Positions 39,961 through 51,799 of a stretch of DNA of 64,000 nt are shown here, piece by piece. Source of the stretch: Dirofilaria immitis (taxonomy: Eukaryota; Nematoda; Chromadorea; Rhabditida; Onchocercidae); contig JAKNDB010000018.1 in assembly GCA_024305405.1 (NCBI GenBank), positions 496,001-560,000 of the forward strand, read 5' to 3'. Below the pieces are notes generated by a model, which was given only the letters and a program-made list of their open reading frames with translations, was not told the origin of the DNA and did not search any database. Made by a program: the position numbers and the translations under genes. Numbering within the stretch: the stretch's first letter is position 1; every line of letters starts with the position of its first letter.

Positions 39961-40600
39961 TAATAACGGTAAAAATATAAAAAAGAAACCCAATATCATA
40001 GGAACATCTTTTCAATAATGATTTAGGTGCTTAGGATTCTGCAATTAGGAGAAACTATTGCTTTTGTCGAAATGATGCTACTGAACTGTTGAACTGTGTC
40101 GGACTGTATTTCAGAACTGAACTAAGCTGAACTCCGGTAATCCTTCCTTTTTCGGTCCTTCAGGATTCCTCCTTACCTAATCTCCCACACATCACCTCAC
40201 AGTTTGTTGATCTTACTTTGCGACCTATGAATCGGAGTTTTGATGGTAGACATGGTCATCTTTTTGCATTTTGGCTTCTTTGAAACAATAGCGTGTTATT
40301 TGATAGTTTGATAATTTTATCTATATACACTAATCAAAATTTTGGCGCACATCAGTTACTCCATATTTTTTTCCATTGGTTTAAAATGGAAAATATTCAA
40401 TTTTAGATTCTATCTGAATTAACATTTTTCGAAATAACGAAAATATACATTGTATCATATGATGCAAAACATGAGAAATAAACTATATTAATTTTTGTAA
40501 TTGATGATGTTGAACGAACGATTTCAACCGTTTTAAAATTCTTAGATAACAAACTTCTCAGTGCACTGTCTACAATTAAATCTTCGATAATGCTTGATTT
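39961..40600. other. Spacer, possibly the 5' end of the BEL/Pao remnant
   Basis: No gene is seen. A less AT-rich patch at 40130-40215 (TCCTTCAGGATTCCTCCTTA) could be LTR-derived, but no second copy was found. Confidence 0.3.
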
Positions 40601-40604
40601 GATA

Positions 40605-41295
40605 TGTTCTTGTATTGCGCGGCCAATTGTAAAACCAAAGGATTCTTCATGAGCTCACCAGCACACCAGCAGTAATCCAGAACAGAAGTCCAGGTGACCA
40701 ACCTCGAATAGCTTGTTATCATGATATTATTCTTTTGCACTACTCATGAAATTCTTTCTGCGACCACTAGAGATGTGCCTCAATCAAAATATTAGAATAT
40801 TTTATAAAAATAATATTCTAACAAAATAAAAAAGCTTTGAATAAATTGAATATTTAAATGGCAAATTTTAGGCTTTAATTACTTAATTTCAGACTACGCT
40901 TAGTATGCTGCAATATTTTAATAATATCAAGATCAATTTGATGGCATATATAAGCAATTCTGTTACATAGTTCTTTATTCGTAAAAATTTATACCTGTAA
41001 ATTATGTGGCTTTACAGTTGCATGATTTTTCCTCAATAAAATTAGACAATCTAATATTATGAAAAAATAATAATATCAAATCAACAAGTTCAAATAACGA
41101 AGTAAAGGCGAAAAAATGAATGATAATTACATATCAGTCCATAGTGCTAGCAATAACTTATTTTAAGTATTCCCTCTAATGCAAATTTTCGAGGGCTTTA
41201 TAGGTTTCAATATTATCAACCAGATCTGGAACCGCATGTTATTTTCCAATAGCAATTTATAGTTATTCGATGCATCTTCAAGTCCGAAGCAAAAA
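40605..41295 (-). pseudogene. AKR pseudogene fragment (exons 6, 5 and 4)
   Basis: The minus strand carries decayed copies of AKR exon 4 (about 41290-41165), exon 5 (about 41060-40997) and exon 6 (about 40785-40607) in correct order with remnants of introns. Each has several indels and stops; for example the exon 5 copy has lost about 15 bases. No exons 1-3 or 7-8 were found. Confidence 0.75.
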
Positions 41296-41631
41296 TATTT
41301 GTTTTCAACCTATTTTGCAGTAAAAATAATTGAATAGCCTAATGCGCAGAATAAAGAAATTTGATTAATGAATTATTAGTAACTTAATGGTTTAATTTCA
41401 TCGAAATACATAAGAATTTATATGAATAGCAACTATGCAACAGAATTGCTTATATATGTCGTCAACTCGATTTCGATATTTTTAAGATATTGCAAAATGC
41501 TAAGCAACATAATCTGCAGTTGCATAAATAAGACTTGAAATTTACTATTTAAGATATATGAATTGTTCAAATGATTTTTTTTTTTAAATATTAGTATAAC
41601 ATAAAATATTAATTTAAAATATTCTAATATT

Positions 41632-41822
41632 CAAGTCGAGGTGCATCTCTATTGGCTACAGAAAGAATTTATGAATTGCGTATGAATAATATCACGATAA
41701 CAATTTATTCGACATTTGGTTTATACAGAAGAGTAACTTTCAATCTGGACTTCAATTAGCCTGTTTGTGAATCTATCAAAGTTTTAGAACTGGCCGCGAA
41801 GTGCAAAAAAATCACCATTCCA
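41632..41822 (+). pseudogene. AKR exon 6 pseudogene fragment in opposite orientation
   Basis: The plus strand from ATTCAAGTCGAGGTGCATCT to GCAAAAAAATCACCATTCCAG is a decayed exon 6. It is closest to copies A and E (CTGGCCGCGAAG, ACTTTCAATC) and has deletions and stops. It is only 350 bases from the minus-strand fragment, so two partial units face away from each other here. Confidence 0.7.
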
Positions 41823-42789
41823 GATATTCGAACTTTGATTTTGTTTAGACGATATATTCCAAAATTCATCGTTCATATTTTAATTTTTGTCACAATCGAA
41901 GCTGCTCAGTAAAAAGATTAAAATGTGTTTTTTTTGTTTTTCAAAATCTTCCTATTCAGCATTTTCAATCATTCCTTCTCTTCTAAGAAAATCATTTATT
42001 TTCTTATATTTTCTTAAATACGATTAATTCACATGTTGACAGAAATTTGATCGTTTTAATGCTTTTTTTTTGTAAAAGTTGCTTTATTGAACTCTTTTAT
42101 TTTTAAAATCTCCTCGATTCATGACTGATTCTTAATGTTTTGTGATGATATCGAAATTTTGACAAATAATCAATTTTTTTTTGTTCTAGGAATTTATTTT
42201 CAGGATGATAAACAATCATTTCGACAATTATAAAAAAAAAAAAGCAATCATGCTCGCCAACTATATCAATCCATTCTTTCTACATTTTCGTCTCATGTTC
42301 CGTTGTACTGTAAGAAGTTTTGTAAACATAAATCCATCGAAATATTTTCTTCACCTTTCAGCATTTTCATTATTATATTTTAAATAGTTCGAAGAAAAAT
42401 ATGCATATAAATAAGTTATGCTTGCCAGTAATTATGTTTATTCACAAAATTTTCATCATTTTAACTCGATAGAATCTATACTATAAATCGGATTAGTAAT
42501 CGTTGTTATTTACGTTAGAATTAGTAATCGCCTGCGTTAAAGAAAGTCAGCGTTTAGAAATTAGCATGAAATAGCGCTTTTTAATTTCTTCTTCTAGAAA
42601 TTATTATTTTTTATGAGCATTTGCCATGGATCAAAGATGACTCTTGACTCATATTGTGATCCATCGAAATTAATATATAACGTTAAGGTAAGGTAATATA
42701 TTGCAATAACTAGTTAAAAGTTTGTTACTCAACCAACAAATCAATCTATAATTCAGCCGCTATATTGCAAGATACGCGATTGTTAAAGT
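41823..42789. other. Spacer and shared 3' flank of AKR D
   Basis: About 42280-42405 matches 48580-48725, and about 42410-42789 is almost identical to 48850-49228 downstream of AKR E. No gene is seen. Confidence 0.5.
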
Positions 42790-45403
42790 TCAGATTTTAG
42801 TCAGATATACACGCTTCATCTTCGATAAATCGACATCTTTGAATGGATACCAGGGATGATCAAAAAATCTGAAATGTTCAAATTTATTCGTAACTGCTGC
42901 ATTTATAACTACTAATTTACAATCTAAAAAGTGCTCTTTCCGAAGTTCGTATCGTCAAAAGTTAAAGATAACGGAAATGCATTCATTTTAGTGAACAAAA
43001 CTTCTTAAATAAAATCAAACAAAAGTGGAATACCTATCAGAAAAAAGCCAGCAAAATAATGTGACATAAAATGAAACTTACATATCAAAAAGAAAAAGAC
43101 GAATACGTGTTTTCACGTTATCCAATTGATCGATTTCTTCTTCTGTTAACTTAAAATCGAAAATGCTAAAATTTTCAATTACTCTATCAGGATTAATACT
43201 TTTCGGAATAACGCAAATACCACGTTGTATCATATGACGCAGAAGTATCTGAAAAAACATTAGTTACTATAATCAATGAGTTTGAATGGCCTCAGTTACT
43301 AAACGAAAAACTTTGGAATGCACTATTTACAAAAAAGTCAGACTTTGAACATACCTGAGCTGGTGATTTCTTGTACTTTTCGGCTAGTTGTAAAACTAAA
43401 GGATCCTTCATGGGTTCACCAGGAGGCCAATAGAAGTCCGGAATTGAGGCCGCTCTTCCGGGTGAACCAAGTGTTGCATAGCTTGTCATCGTGATATTAT
43501 TTTTCTTACAAAATTCATGAAGTTCTTTCTGCGGCCAATAAATATGTGCTTCGACCTAAATATTAAAAAAAAATTAATATTTTAAAAAAATAAAAAACGA
43601 TTTTGATTAATTTAATATATAAATAGGAAATTCCAAACTTTTATTATGCAATTTCAGATGCAATTATTTGTGCAATTTCAGCACAAAGTGCTGTTTAACG
43701 CGCTATAATATCTTCAAAAATCGAAATTCTGTTATATAGCTATTCATAAAGATTCTTTTACCTGCAAATTATGTGGTTTCACAGTTGCATGATCGAGAAT
43801 ATTTTGGATTTGTTCTTCATTGAAGTTAGACAATCCAATTGCCTGAAAATATGATAATATCAGATTAAACAATAAGTTCAAATGACAAAACAACGCACGG
43901 GAAATATGTAATTAGCTACATCTTACAAAAATACAAATAATAATGACTTACTTTAAGTATCCCTTCTTTATGCAACTTTTCCAGCACTTTCCAAGTTTCG
44001 AGATGATCAACCAGTTCTGGAACTACATGTCCGTCTTCAAATAATGGGTTATTATATTTATCGGTTGTATTCTCAGGTTGATGCTAAAGGAAAAACATTT
44101 GATTTTAACATTATTTTGTAATGAAAATAATTGATTAGCCTAATACAAAAGGATTAAGGTTAAAAAAGTTAATTTATTCTCGCTTTCAAAGCAATGTAAT
44201 AGCAATAACATCGAACAAAATTCTGAAATAAGCTTTATATGTTGCACATTTAATATTTTGTTTTCTCAAGTTAACATTTAATAAATAACAATTTAAACAC
44301 CTGAAAAGAAAATAATATACTTTGCAAGGGCACGGGCTGTTAATAAGATAAAGGTCAAAGTAATCAACTTGCAAATCTTTTAGTTGTTTTTTTACCATTT
44401 CTTCGACGTCATCCGGTTTATGTGCCGTTAAAGGTAACTGAAAGCGGAGAGGATAATATTAAATAAAGAAATAAGGTTATTAACATTTCGTCGATTGGAT
44501 TTAAATAAATTGGATTTAAAAAAATGTTTTCTCGCTAATTATCTAAAATTTTCAACGATTTCTTTTTGCCTCAAAAAAATTGAGGAAACTAAGAAAAGAT
44601 TTTAATGAATTAATTTCATGACTGAGATTGCTTAGCTCAATTTATAATTCAATGATTGCAATTCAAATCTTTTTCAGAAGTTGAAATATGATATCATATA
44701 TACGAACTGAATAATCAGGAAAGTCACTAATTGATTTTATTTAGTATCCGCTACTTATAAAGCAATAACTTGCTTTTGTTGTGATAAAAATATCTTCTCG
44801 CTTTAGTTTACCGGAAATAATGTATTCTTGCAATACTTGCCCGATGATGGCTTCGTTACGATAAATATAAGCTGTGTCGATGAGCCGATATCCAGTATCA
44901 AATGCTGTCTTCAATGCTGTTGTTAATGCTGCCGGATCGGTGGACTGAAATATCGATAGAAATAGTATTAATTTGAATACAAAATCTTTAAAGCAATCAA
45001 ATCATCTATAGATCACTTACTTATATTTAATTCTATTTATTGAATACTCAATTGAAAGGAATTGAAAAAGGAAAACTTAATTTTAATTATATTAAATACA
45101 AATTATGAAATATAACAGAATAGGAATTAAATACAGTAAATGATTCGCTGGTATAGTTGAATATAATGGTTTAAGGGTATATTTAAACATAATGTCTTTG
45201 AATATTAATAGCAATATTTTCTACTATTAATTTTTTATCTTTTAACATTTTAATTGTCAGTCAGTCCTCCATTTCCGAACATCCTCTTCATTTTTTGATA
45301 AATTTTAATTCCAAACAACAAGAAAACTTACTAGCCATGTACCCAAGCCAAAAAGTGGTAAATCGGCACCAGTGGCTAATTTGACAGTACCGCATTTAGT
45401 CAT
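42790..45403 (-). CDS. Aldo-keto reductase, copy D (structurally intact, catalytic His replaced by Asn)
   Basis: Exons in coding order: 45403-45332, 44944-44774, 44437-44321, 44083-43952, 43842-43762, 43555-43355, 43248-43082 and 42868-42790; 339 residues with no frameshift. Splice sites are ordinary apart from the GC donor of intron 2 shared by all copies. Asp47, Tyr52 and Lys81 are present, but His114 is Asn (DLYLINSP), as in copy C. Exon 4 is one codon longer than in B (HQPENTTDKYNN region). In characterised AKRs this His orients the substrate carbonyl, and changes there alter or abolish activity. This is the best-preserved copy and the one most likely to yield a full-length protein. Confidence 0.87.
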
Positions 45404-46440
45404 ATCTAAAAATTTGAATATATCGAAAATTAAATAAGTCAAATATTTAAACATATTTTATGTCTTGGCACTATTTTTTTATCTTTCAACAGTAACTTTA
45501 TTGCCACCTACAGCAGTGATTTTGTTACTGGAAAATAAAAATTATTACCCTCTTGATAAGTGTAATTACATCAAGCTGAAGTATGCTGAATTAAACTGCT
45601 TTTAGAATTTTGATTTCATTCGTTGGTTAATTTCAGTTATTTAACTAAACTGTAGAATAAGGATTCAGAATGCAATGCTTGTGATGTTATCTGAACTATT
45701 TGCGGAGCTTAATTTATTGATGATTATAGCTGAATATTTTTAATCTAAAAATTATAAAATTGAAATTGGTATTATCATAGTATCTAAGCATCATGAAAGA
45801 AATCAATATCCGTTCTTTTAAATTGTGCAAATTTTTGGAGAAAATAGCACCTATCGAAATGCTTAACAAATAAATTTCTCATTTTTCATTTTTTCGATAT
45901 TAATAAACATCGAACGGTTCACTGATTATTATTTCAGGCTATTCTGAATTAGATGCAAAAACGAAAACAGAGCTAATTCAATCCTAATTTTATAAGTCTG
46001 TTTCACAAAAAAATTTTATGATTTCATTTTTAAATTGGCAACTATTTTCCTACTAATCATTTGCATGAAAAATATTTAGCAGAATTCGGATCTAATTAAC
46101 AAATTATAATAATCAAAATAGGCATTTAACAACAGTTATGAATTAAAAGTATAATAACGTTGAAATAACTCTTATCTATCTTACCATTGCTTATTATAAG
46201 TGACAACACTTTATCTACAATTGGAATTAATTTATTGGAACAATGTTTCACTTCTATTCATAAACTATGGACAGCTTTAGTATATATAGATGAGTAAATA
46301 AAAGACGAAAAAAATGTAGGCTACATCCTGACACGTGAATTCTACAAGTAGTCTTCAAGTTTTCAACAAGATAGATATCTTTTCAACTATCCACAACCAG
46401 TTTAGCTGTAAATTCGAACTAGAATTAATGGTAATAAAGA
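45404..46440. other. 5' flank of AKR D
   Basis: Diverges from B and E soon after the start codon, but shares blocks near 45.98-46.1 kb with the other flanks. No gene is seen. Confidence 0.5.
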
Positions 46441-46444
46441 GATA

Positions 46445-48005
46445 CGCATTTATCATATTGTGGAGGACGTTGCTGTTCTTGATATTATTAACACACTTGC
46501 TCGTCTTGTTGTTTCTGAGTTTTATAGAATTAGGGATAACTAGTGGAACCTCACAGTTGAAATCGTCCGATTCAAAGATTGGATCCAATAACCGTTAATT
46601 TTCATTTCCGTTAGCACAGCTGCTGGTAGCTTCTTTGTACCTTGTCAAGAAAAATAATGATTTTCTGGGATATTCGATTAAAATTATAAGAGACCAAACA
46701 GAATGTACAAAGTTGCCGTTTTTTCTATTAATTAGTCATTTTATCTTGTGCATTCTATTTTACCGTATTCTTATTTCCACATTTAGAATTTATAATGGCA
46801 CAGAAACAAATAAGTAAAAAAAATGATATTACAAACAAAGAAAACTTATACTATTATGAAAATATGTGATTAATTCATTATCATCTAACAAACCATTCAA
46901 TATCATATTTGCAGTAGGGTCAAGTTTACCATCCAAATGTTCCTTTATATGCCTAGAAAATGCAACATTGCAATACTGATAACCTAGGTTTAAGCTATAT
47001 GAATGATGAATATTTTCCAAAGCTAACTATTTCATAAATCAAATTTTTTAATATTATGTCTTATTTATGATATCAGCCATAATAACGATATGATTATGAT
47101 GAAAATTACGACAAAGAGAGCTCAAAAATTTTGAAACAATAAACGACTTCTTCGACAGTTTCTTAACACTATTTTATAGTCTAGTCTTGAAATTTAAAAC
47201 TATTCACATATACTGATGACTAGTTATAAAACTGGCTTAATCTAATTTCAATCATTTTAATTTCATCAAAAACTCTTTACTCAAGAAATAAAAACTAATC
47301 CAGTATATCTATAAATTCGGAATAGTAAAAAAGATATCAACAATGATCTTTGTTATTTCAAAATCCAACCTTTGTTTGTTGAAGCAAAAAGCCATTTTGA
47401 AAACAGATTTTACTCATTTTTATATTGATTTGTTTAAATTCAAAATTGAAACTTTTCCTAAAGTTCATTATACAAATAATAAATAAGTTAAGCAGAACTG
47501 AACTTTTTTACTTACCAAATACAATTTATAAGAAAGAATCAATATCAGTCCATGTTAATGAAGATGCGAAATCATATAAATTAACATAATCGTATGCATA
47601 TTAGGAATTATCCTAATGTTTCATTTACTTAGTTATATAAAGTGATTGTCCTTAATATCCTTTAGAAGAGAAAATTCATCTGGGAGATTTCAATTGCTGG
47701 AATTATTTCACAGTAATATATCAATCTTATTTAATACAAACGAGAAAAGTGAGCAGTTGATTGATTTTAATATATTATTGAAATTTGAAATCTTTTTAGG
47801 AAAACCCAAGAATCAAGAGTATATACAATTTATTTCCATATCTATAGATAATTGGAAGTTATTCGTTAAAAACTGTTAAACTTTTAAGGACTAAGAAAAT
47901 GTGGAGAATAATGATATATTCGGATTTTGGCTTTATCTTAAAATTCTCGAACATCCTGAGATGATATCTTTAGTGAGCAGGTGTTAATTGTTGATAAGTC
48001 GTTCA
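46445..48005 (-). pseudogene. MCFD2-like pseudogene next to AKR D
   Basis: Decayed copies of three exons of the gene at 53558-55411, in the same order. Exon 2 is at about 48005-47917. The first EF-hand exon is at about 46952-46849 and lacks roughly 50 bases, so that NMHDVDRNG is lost. The second EF-hand exon is at about 46661-46447, shifted out of frame after FESDDFN. The intron between exon 2 and the first EF-hand exon is preserved almost base for base (about 46953-47620 versus 54104-54770), so the duplication is fairly recent and the exons decayed afterwards. Confidence 0.85.
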
Positions 48006-49228
48006 AATTCATGTGAACATCTCATAACTATTAATCCTGTGAAACCGTTAATCTTGTAATGTAAATACTCTAAATTAAGTAAAAATATCTTTCAACTAAC
48101 AATCTTGTAATTAACCAAAATGTTAAACAATCGTAAATCATCTTCAATGTAACAATTGCCTCCTGAATGATATAACTATCTTCTGAATGATTATAAATAT
48201 CTTCCAGAGTTGCAATCAGAGTTTGATTTTTTACATCATAAAATGTTGTTGAATTTCAAATCATTTTCAACATAAAGAAAAAGTTGCTGTCTGTAGAGGA
48301 GATAGATCCTTTTGCTGTAATCGATACTTGATGAGCAGCGCTTTTCAACTGAGCTTCCAATTCTCAATACCAACAAACTTTGGATAACTTCCCTACTATT
48401 AAAAAGAAATTCAATTTGTCGAATGTATTACCAATACTCCTCAACTATTTCGTGTATCATAGTGGTGGCGAATCGAACCCGCTATGTCAAGCATCGTTGC
48501 ATAACAAATTCTCTATCCAAGCTTCCAATTCCTCAACAATACAAATAAATATATTGAGTTATTTACATGTGATTTCTCGTCACATGTTCTGTTGTACTGT
48601 AGAGAATTTTGTAAATATAAATCCATCGAAGTATTTTCTTCCACTTTTCAGCATCGTTGTGAAAACAGAAATTCATCAAAATTTTCCTTCCGCTTTTTTC
48701 AACATTGTCATTATTATATTTCAAATAGTCGGCTAAAAATTTTGGGAATTTTTGGGATTTCGATGAATTTCTATAATGCTTAAATATATCTTTATCAATC
48801 TACAGTAGCTGCCTGAGCAGTTTGAGTATCGAAGAAAAATATGTATGTAAATAAGTTATGCTTGCCAGTAATTATGTTTATTCACAAAATTTTCATCATT
48901 TTAACTCGATAGAATCTATACTATAAATCGGATTAGTAATCGTTGTTATTTACGTTAGAATTAGTAATCGCCTGCGTTAAAGAAAGTCAGCGTTTAGAAA
49001 TTAGCATGAAATAGCGCTTTTTAATTTCTTCTTCTAGAAATTATTATTTTTATGAGCATTTGCCATGGATCAAAGATGACTCTTGACTCATATTGTGATC
49101 CATCGAAATTAATATATAACGTTAAGGTAAGGTAATATATCGCAATAACTAGTTAAAAGTTTGTTACTCAACCAACAAATCAATCTATAATTCAGCCGCT
49201 ATATTGCAAGATACGCGATTGTTAAAGT
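48006..49228. other. Copy of the repetitive insert, then shared 3' flank of AKR E
   Basis: About 48130-48545 repeats the insert at 25690-26070, including the tRNA-like segment (about 48540-48465, minus). About 48850-49228 matches the flank of AKR D. The open frame 48380-48736 runs through these repeats and is not believed to be a gene. Confidence 0.5.
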
Positions 49229-51799
49229 TCAGATTTTAGTCAGATATACACGCTTCATCTTCGATAAATCGACATCTTTGAATGGATACCAGGGATGATC
49301 AAAAAGTCTGAAATGTTTAAATTTATTCATAATTATTGCATCTATAATTATTAGAATTTACAGCCTGAGACATATCTCTTTTTGAAGTTTGTAACCTCAT
49401 AAGTTAAAGATAACGGAAATGCATTCACTGTAATATGCAGAACTTCTTCAGCAAGATGAAACAAAAATGCAACACATCGTAAAAAGATCTAGCAGAACAA
49501 TGTCATGCAAAATGGAACTTACATATCAAAAGAAAAAGACGAACACGTGTTTTCACGTTATCCAATTGATCGATTTCTTTTTCTGTTAACTTAAAATCGA
49601 AAATGCTAAAATTTTCAATTACTCTATCAGGATTAATACTTTTCGGAATGACGCAAATACCACGTTGTATCATATGACGCAGAAGTATCTGAAATCATAT
49701 TAATTTTCGCAGTCAATAAATACTGAGCAGCTTCGATTTTTGTAAGATTCTAAAGGAAGAACTTCGAGGTACATTGTCTACAACAAAATCGAAGTCCGAA
49801 GATTGTATGATTATACATATCTGAGCTGGTGATTTCTTATATTTCGCGGCCAGTTCTAAAACCAAAGGATCTTTCATAGGTTCACCAATAGGCCAGCTGA
49901 AATCCGGATTGAAAGATGTTCTTCCGGGTGAACCAAGTGTCGAAAAACTGGTCATCGTGATATTATTCTTCTTACACAATTCATGAAGTTCTTTCTGCGG
50001 CCAATAGATATGCACCTCGACCTGAATATTAGAATATCTTGTAAGGATTAATATTTTCTGATATGTTAATATTTAAAAAAAAAAAAAAAGAAAAATAAAA
50101 CGATTTAAACGATTCAATATCAAAATATCAAATTCCACATCCTAATTATGCAATTTTAGATTACGCTGTTTAGTATGCTATAATATCTTGGGAACATCAA
50201 GATCAACTTAGTACATGCGATTCTGTTATATACCCGCTGTTCATCAAGATTCTTACCTGTAAATTATGTGGTTTTATAGTTGCATGATCAAGAATATTTT
50301 GGATTTGTTCTTCATTGAAATTCGATAATCCAATAGCCCGAAAATATGATAATATCAGATTCGAATAACGAAAATAAGTAAATAATTAATCACATTTCAA
50401 ACGTAACAATAATGACTTACTTTAAGTTTTCCTTCTTTATACAATTTTTCCAGCACTTTCCAAGTTTCGAGATGGTCAACCAGTTCTGGAACCGCATGTC
50501 CGTCCTCCAGTAATAGTTTACAGTTATCCGGTGTATCTCCAGGCCGATGCTGAAGCAAGAACATTTGGTTTCAGCATTACTTTGAAATAAAAATAATTCA
50601 ACTGCCTTAAAAAACTAGGATAAACAAAGACCAATTTATTAAATAACTATCTAGGATTACTGGTCTCGTCTCCAACACAAAAATGCTCCTGGTGATAATA
50701 TGTCGGCGAAATTTATGGAATACTCTTTATATGCTTTTTCACATTTAATATTTTGCTCTTTTAAGTTAACATTTCAAGTTAAATAAATAACAATTTAAAC
50801 ACCTGAAAAGAAAATAACATACTTTGCATGGGCATGGACAATGGATAAGATAAAGGTCAAAGTAATCAACTTGCAAATCTTCTAGTTGTTTTTTAACCAT
50901 TTCTTCGACTTCATCCGGTTTATGTGCCATTAATGGTAACTGTAAATGGGAAAAAAATTAGACTTAAAAAAATGATATAGCTTTGTTAATTAATGATTAG
51001 CTCAGTTACTGTGATTTCTCATTCCAATTCATGAAATCATTCGACGATTGCAATTAAAATTTTTTCAGAAGTCCAAGTATGATATTATATATCCGAACTG
51101 AATAACTGTAGAGTAATTTCGCAAGTTAATTTTATTAATTAGTATATGATACTTATTAGATGGTAACTTGCTTTTGTTGTGATAAAAATATCTTCTCGCT
51201 TTAGTTTACCGGAAGTAATGTATTCTTGCAATACTTGCCCGATGATGGCTTCGTTACGATAAATATAAGCTGTGTCGATGAGCCGATATCCAGTATCAAA
51301 TGCTGTCTTCAATGCTGTTGTTAATGCTGCCGGATCGGTGGACTGAAATATCGATAGAAATAGTATTAATTTGAATACAAAATCTTTAAAGCAATCAAAT
51401 CATCTATAGATCACTTACTTATATTTAATTCTATTTATTGAATACTCAATTGAAAGGAATTGAAAAAGGAAAACTTAATTTTAATTATATTAAATACAAA
51501 TTATGAAATATAACAGAATAGGAATTAAATACAGTAAATGATTCGCTGGTATAGTTGAATATAATGGTTTAAGGGTATATTTAAACATAATGTCTTTGAA
51601 TATTAATAGCAATATTTTCTACTATTAATTTTTATCTTTTAACATTTTAATTCTCAATCAGTCCTCCATTTCCGAACATCCTCTTCATTTTTTATATCTT
51701 TTAATTCTAAACAACAAGAAAACTTACTAGCCATGTACCCAAGCCAAAAAGTGGTAAATCGGCACCAGTGGCTAATTTGACAGTACCGCATTTAGTCAT
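49229..51799 (-). CDS. Aldo-keto reductase, copy E (full tetrad, but splice and frame lesions)
   Basis: Exons in coding order: 51799-51728, 51342-51172, 50939-50823, 50549-50421, 50337-50257, 50021-49821, 49688-49523 and 49307-49229. The tetrad is complete (LIDTAY, IYRNE, FITTK, DLYLIHCP). Three lesions are visible. The acceptor before exon 5 reads TTTTCGG instead of TTTTCAG. The donor after exon 6 is AT (CAG then ATATGT). Exon 7 is 166 instead of 167 bases, short in the run at 49528-49531, at the same point as copy A. Exons 1-2 and intron 1 are almost identical to B and D, while exons 4-6 are closer to A. It is likely a pseudogene or poorly spliced gene unless these are errors. Confidence 0.8.
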
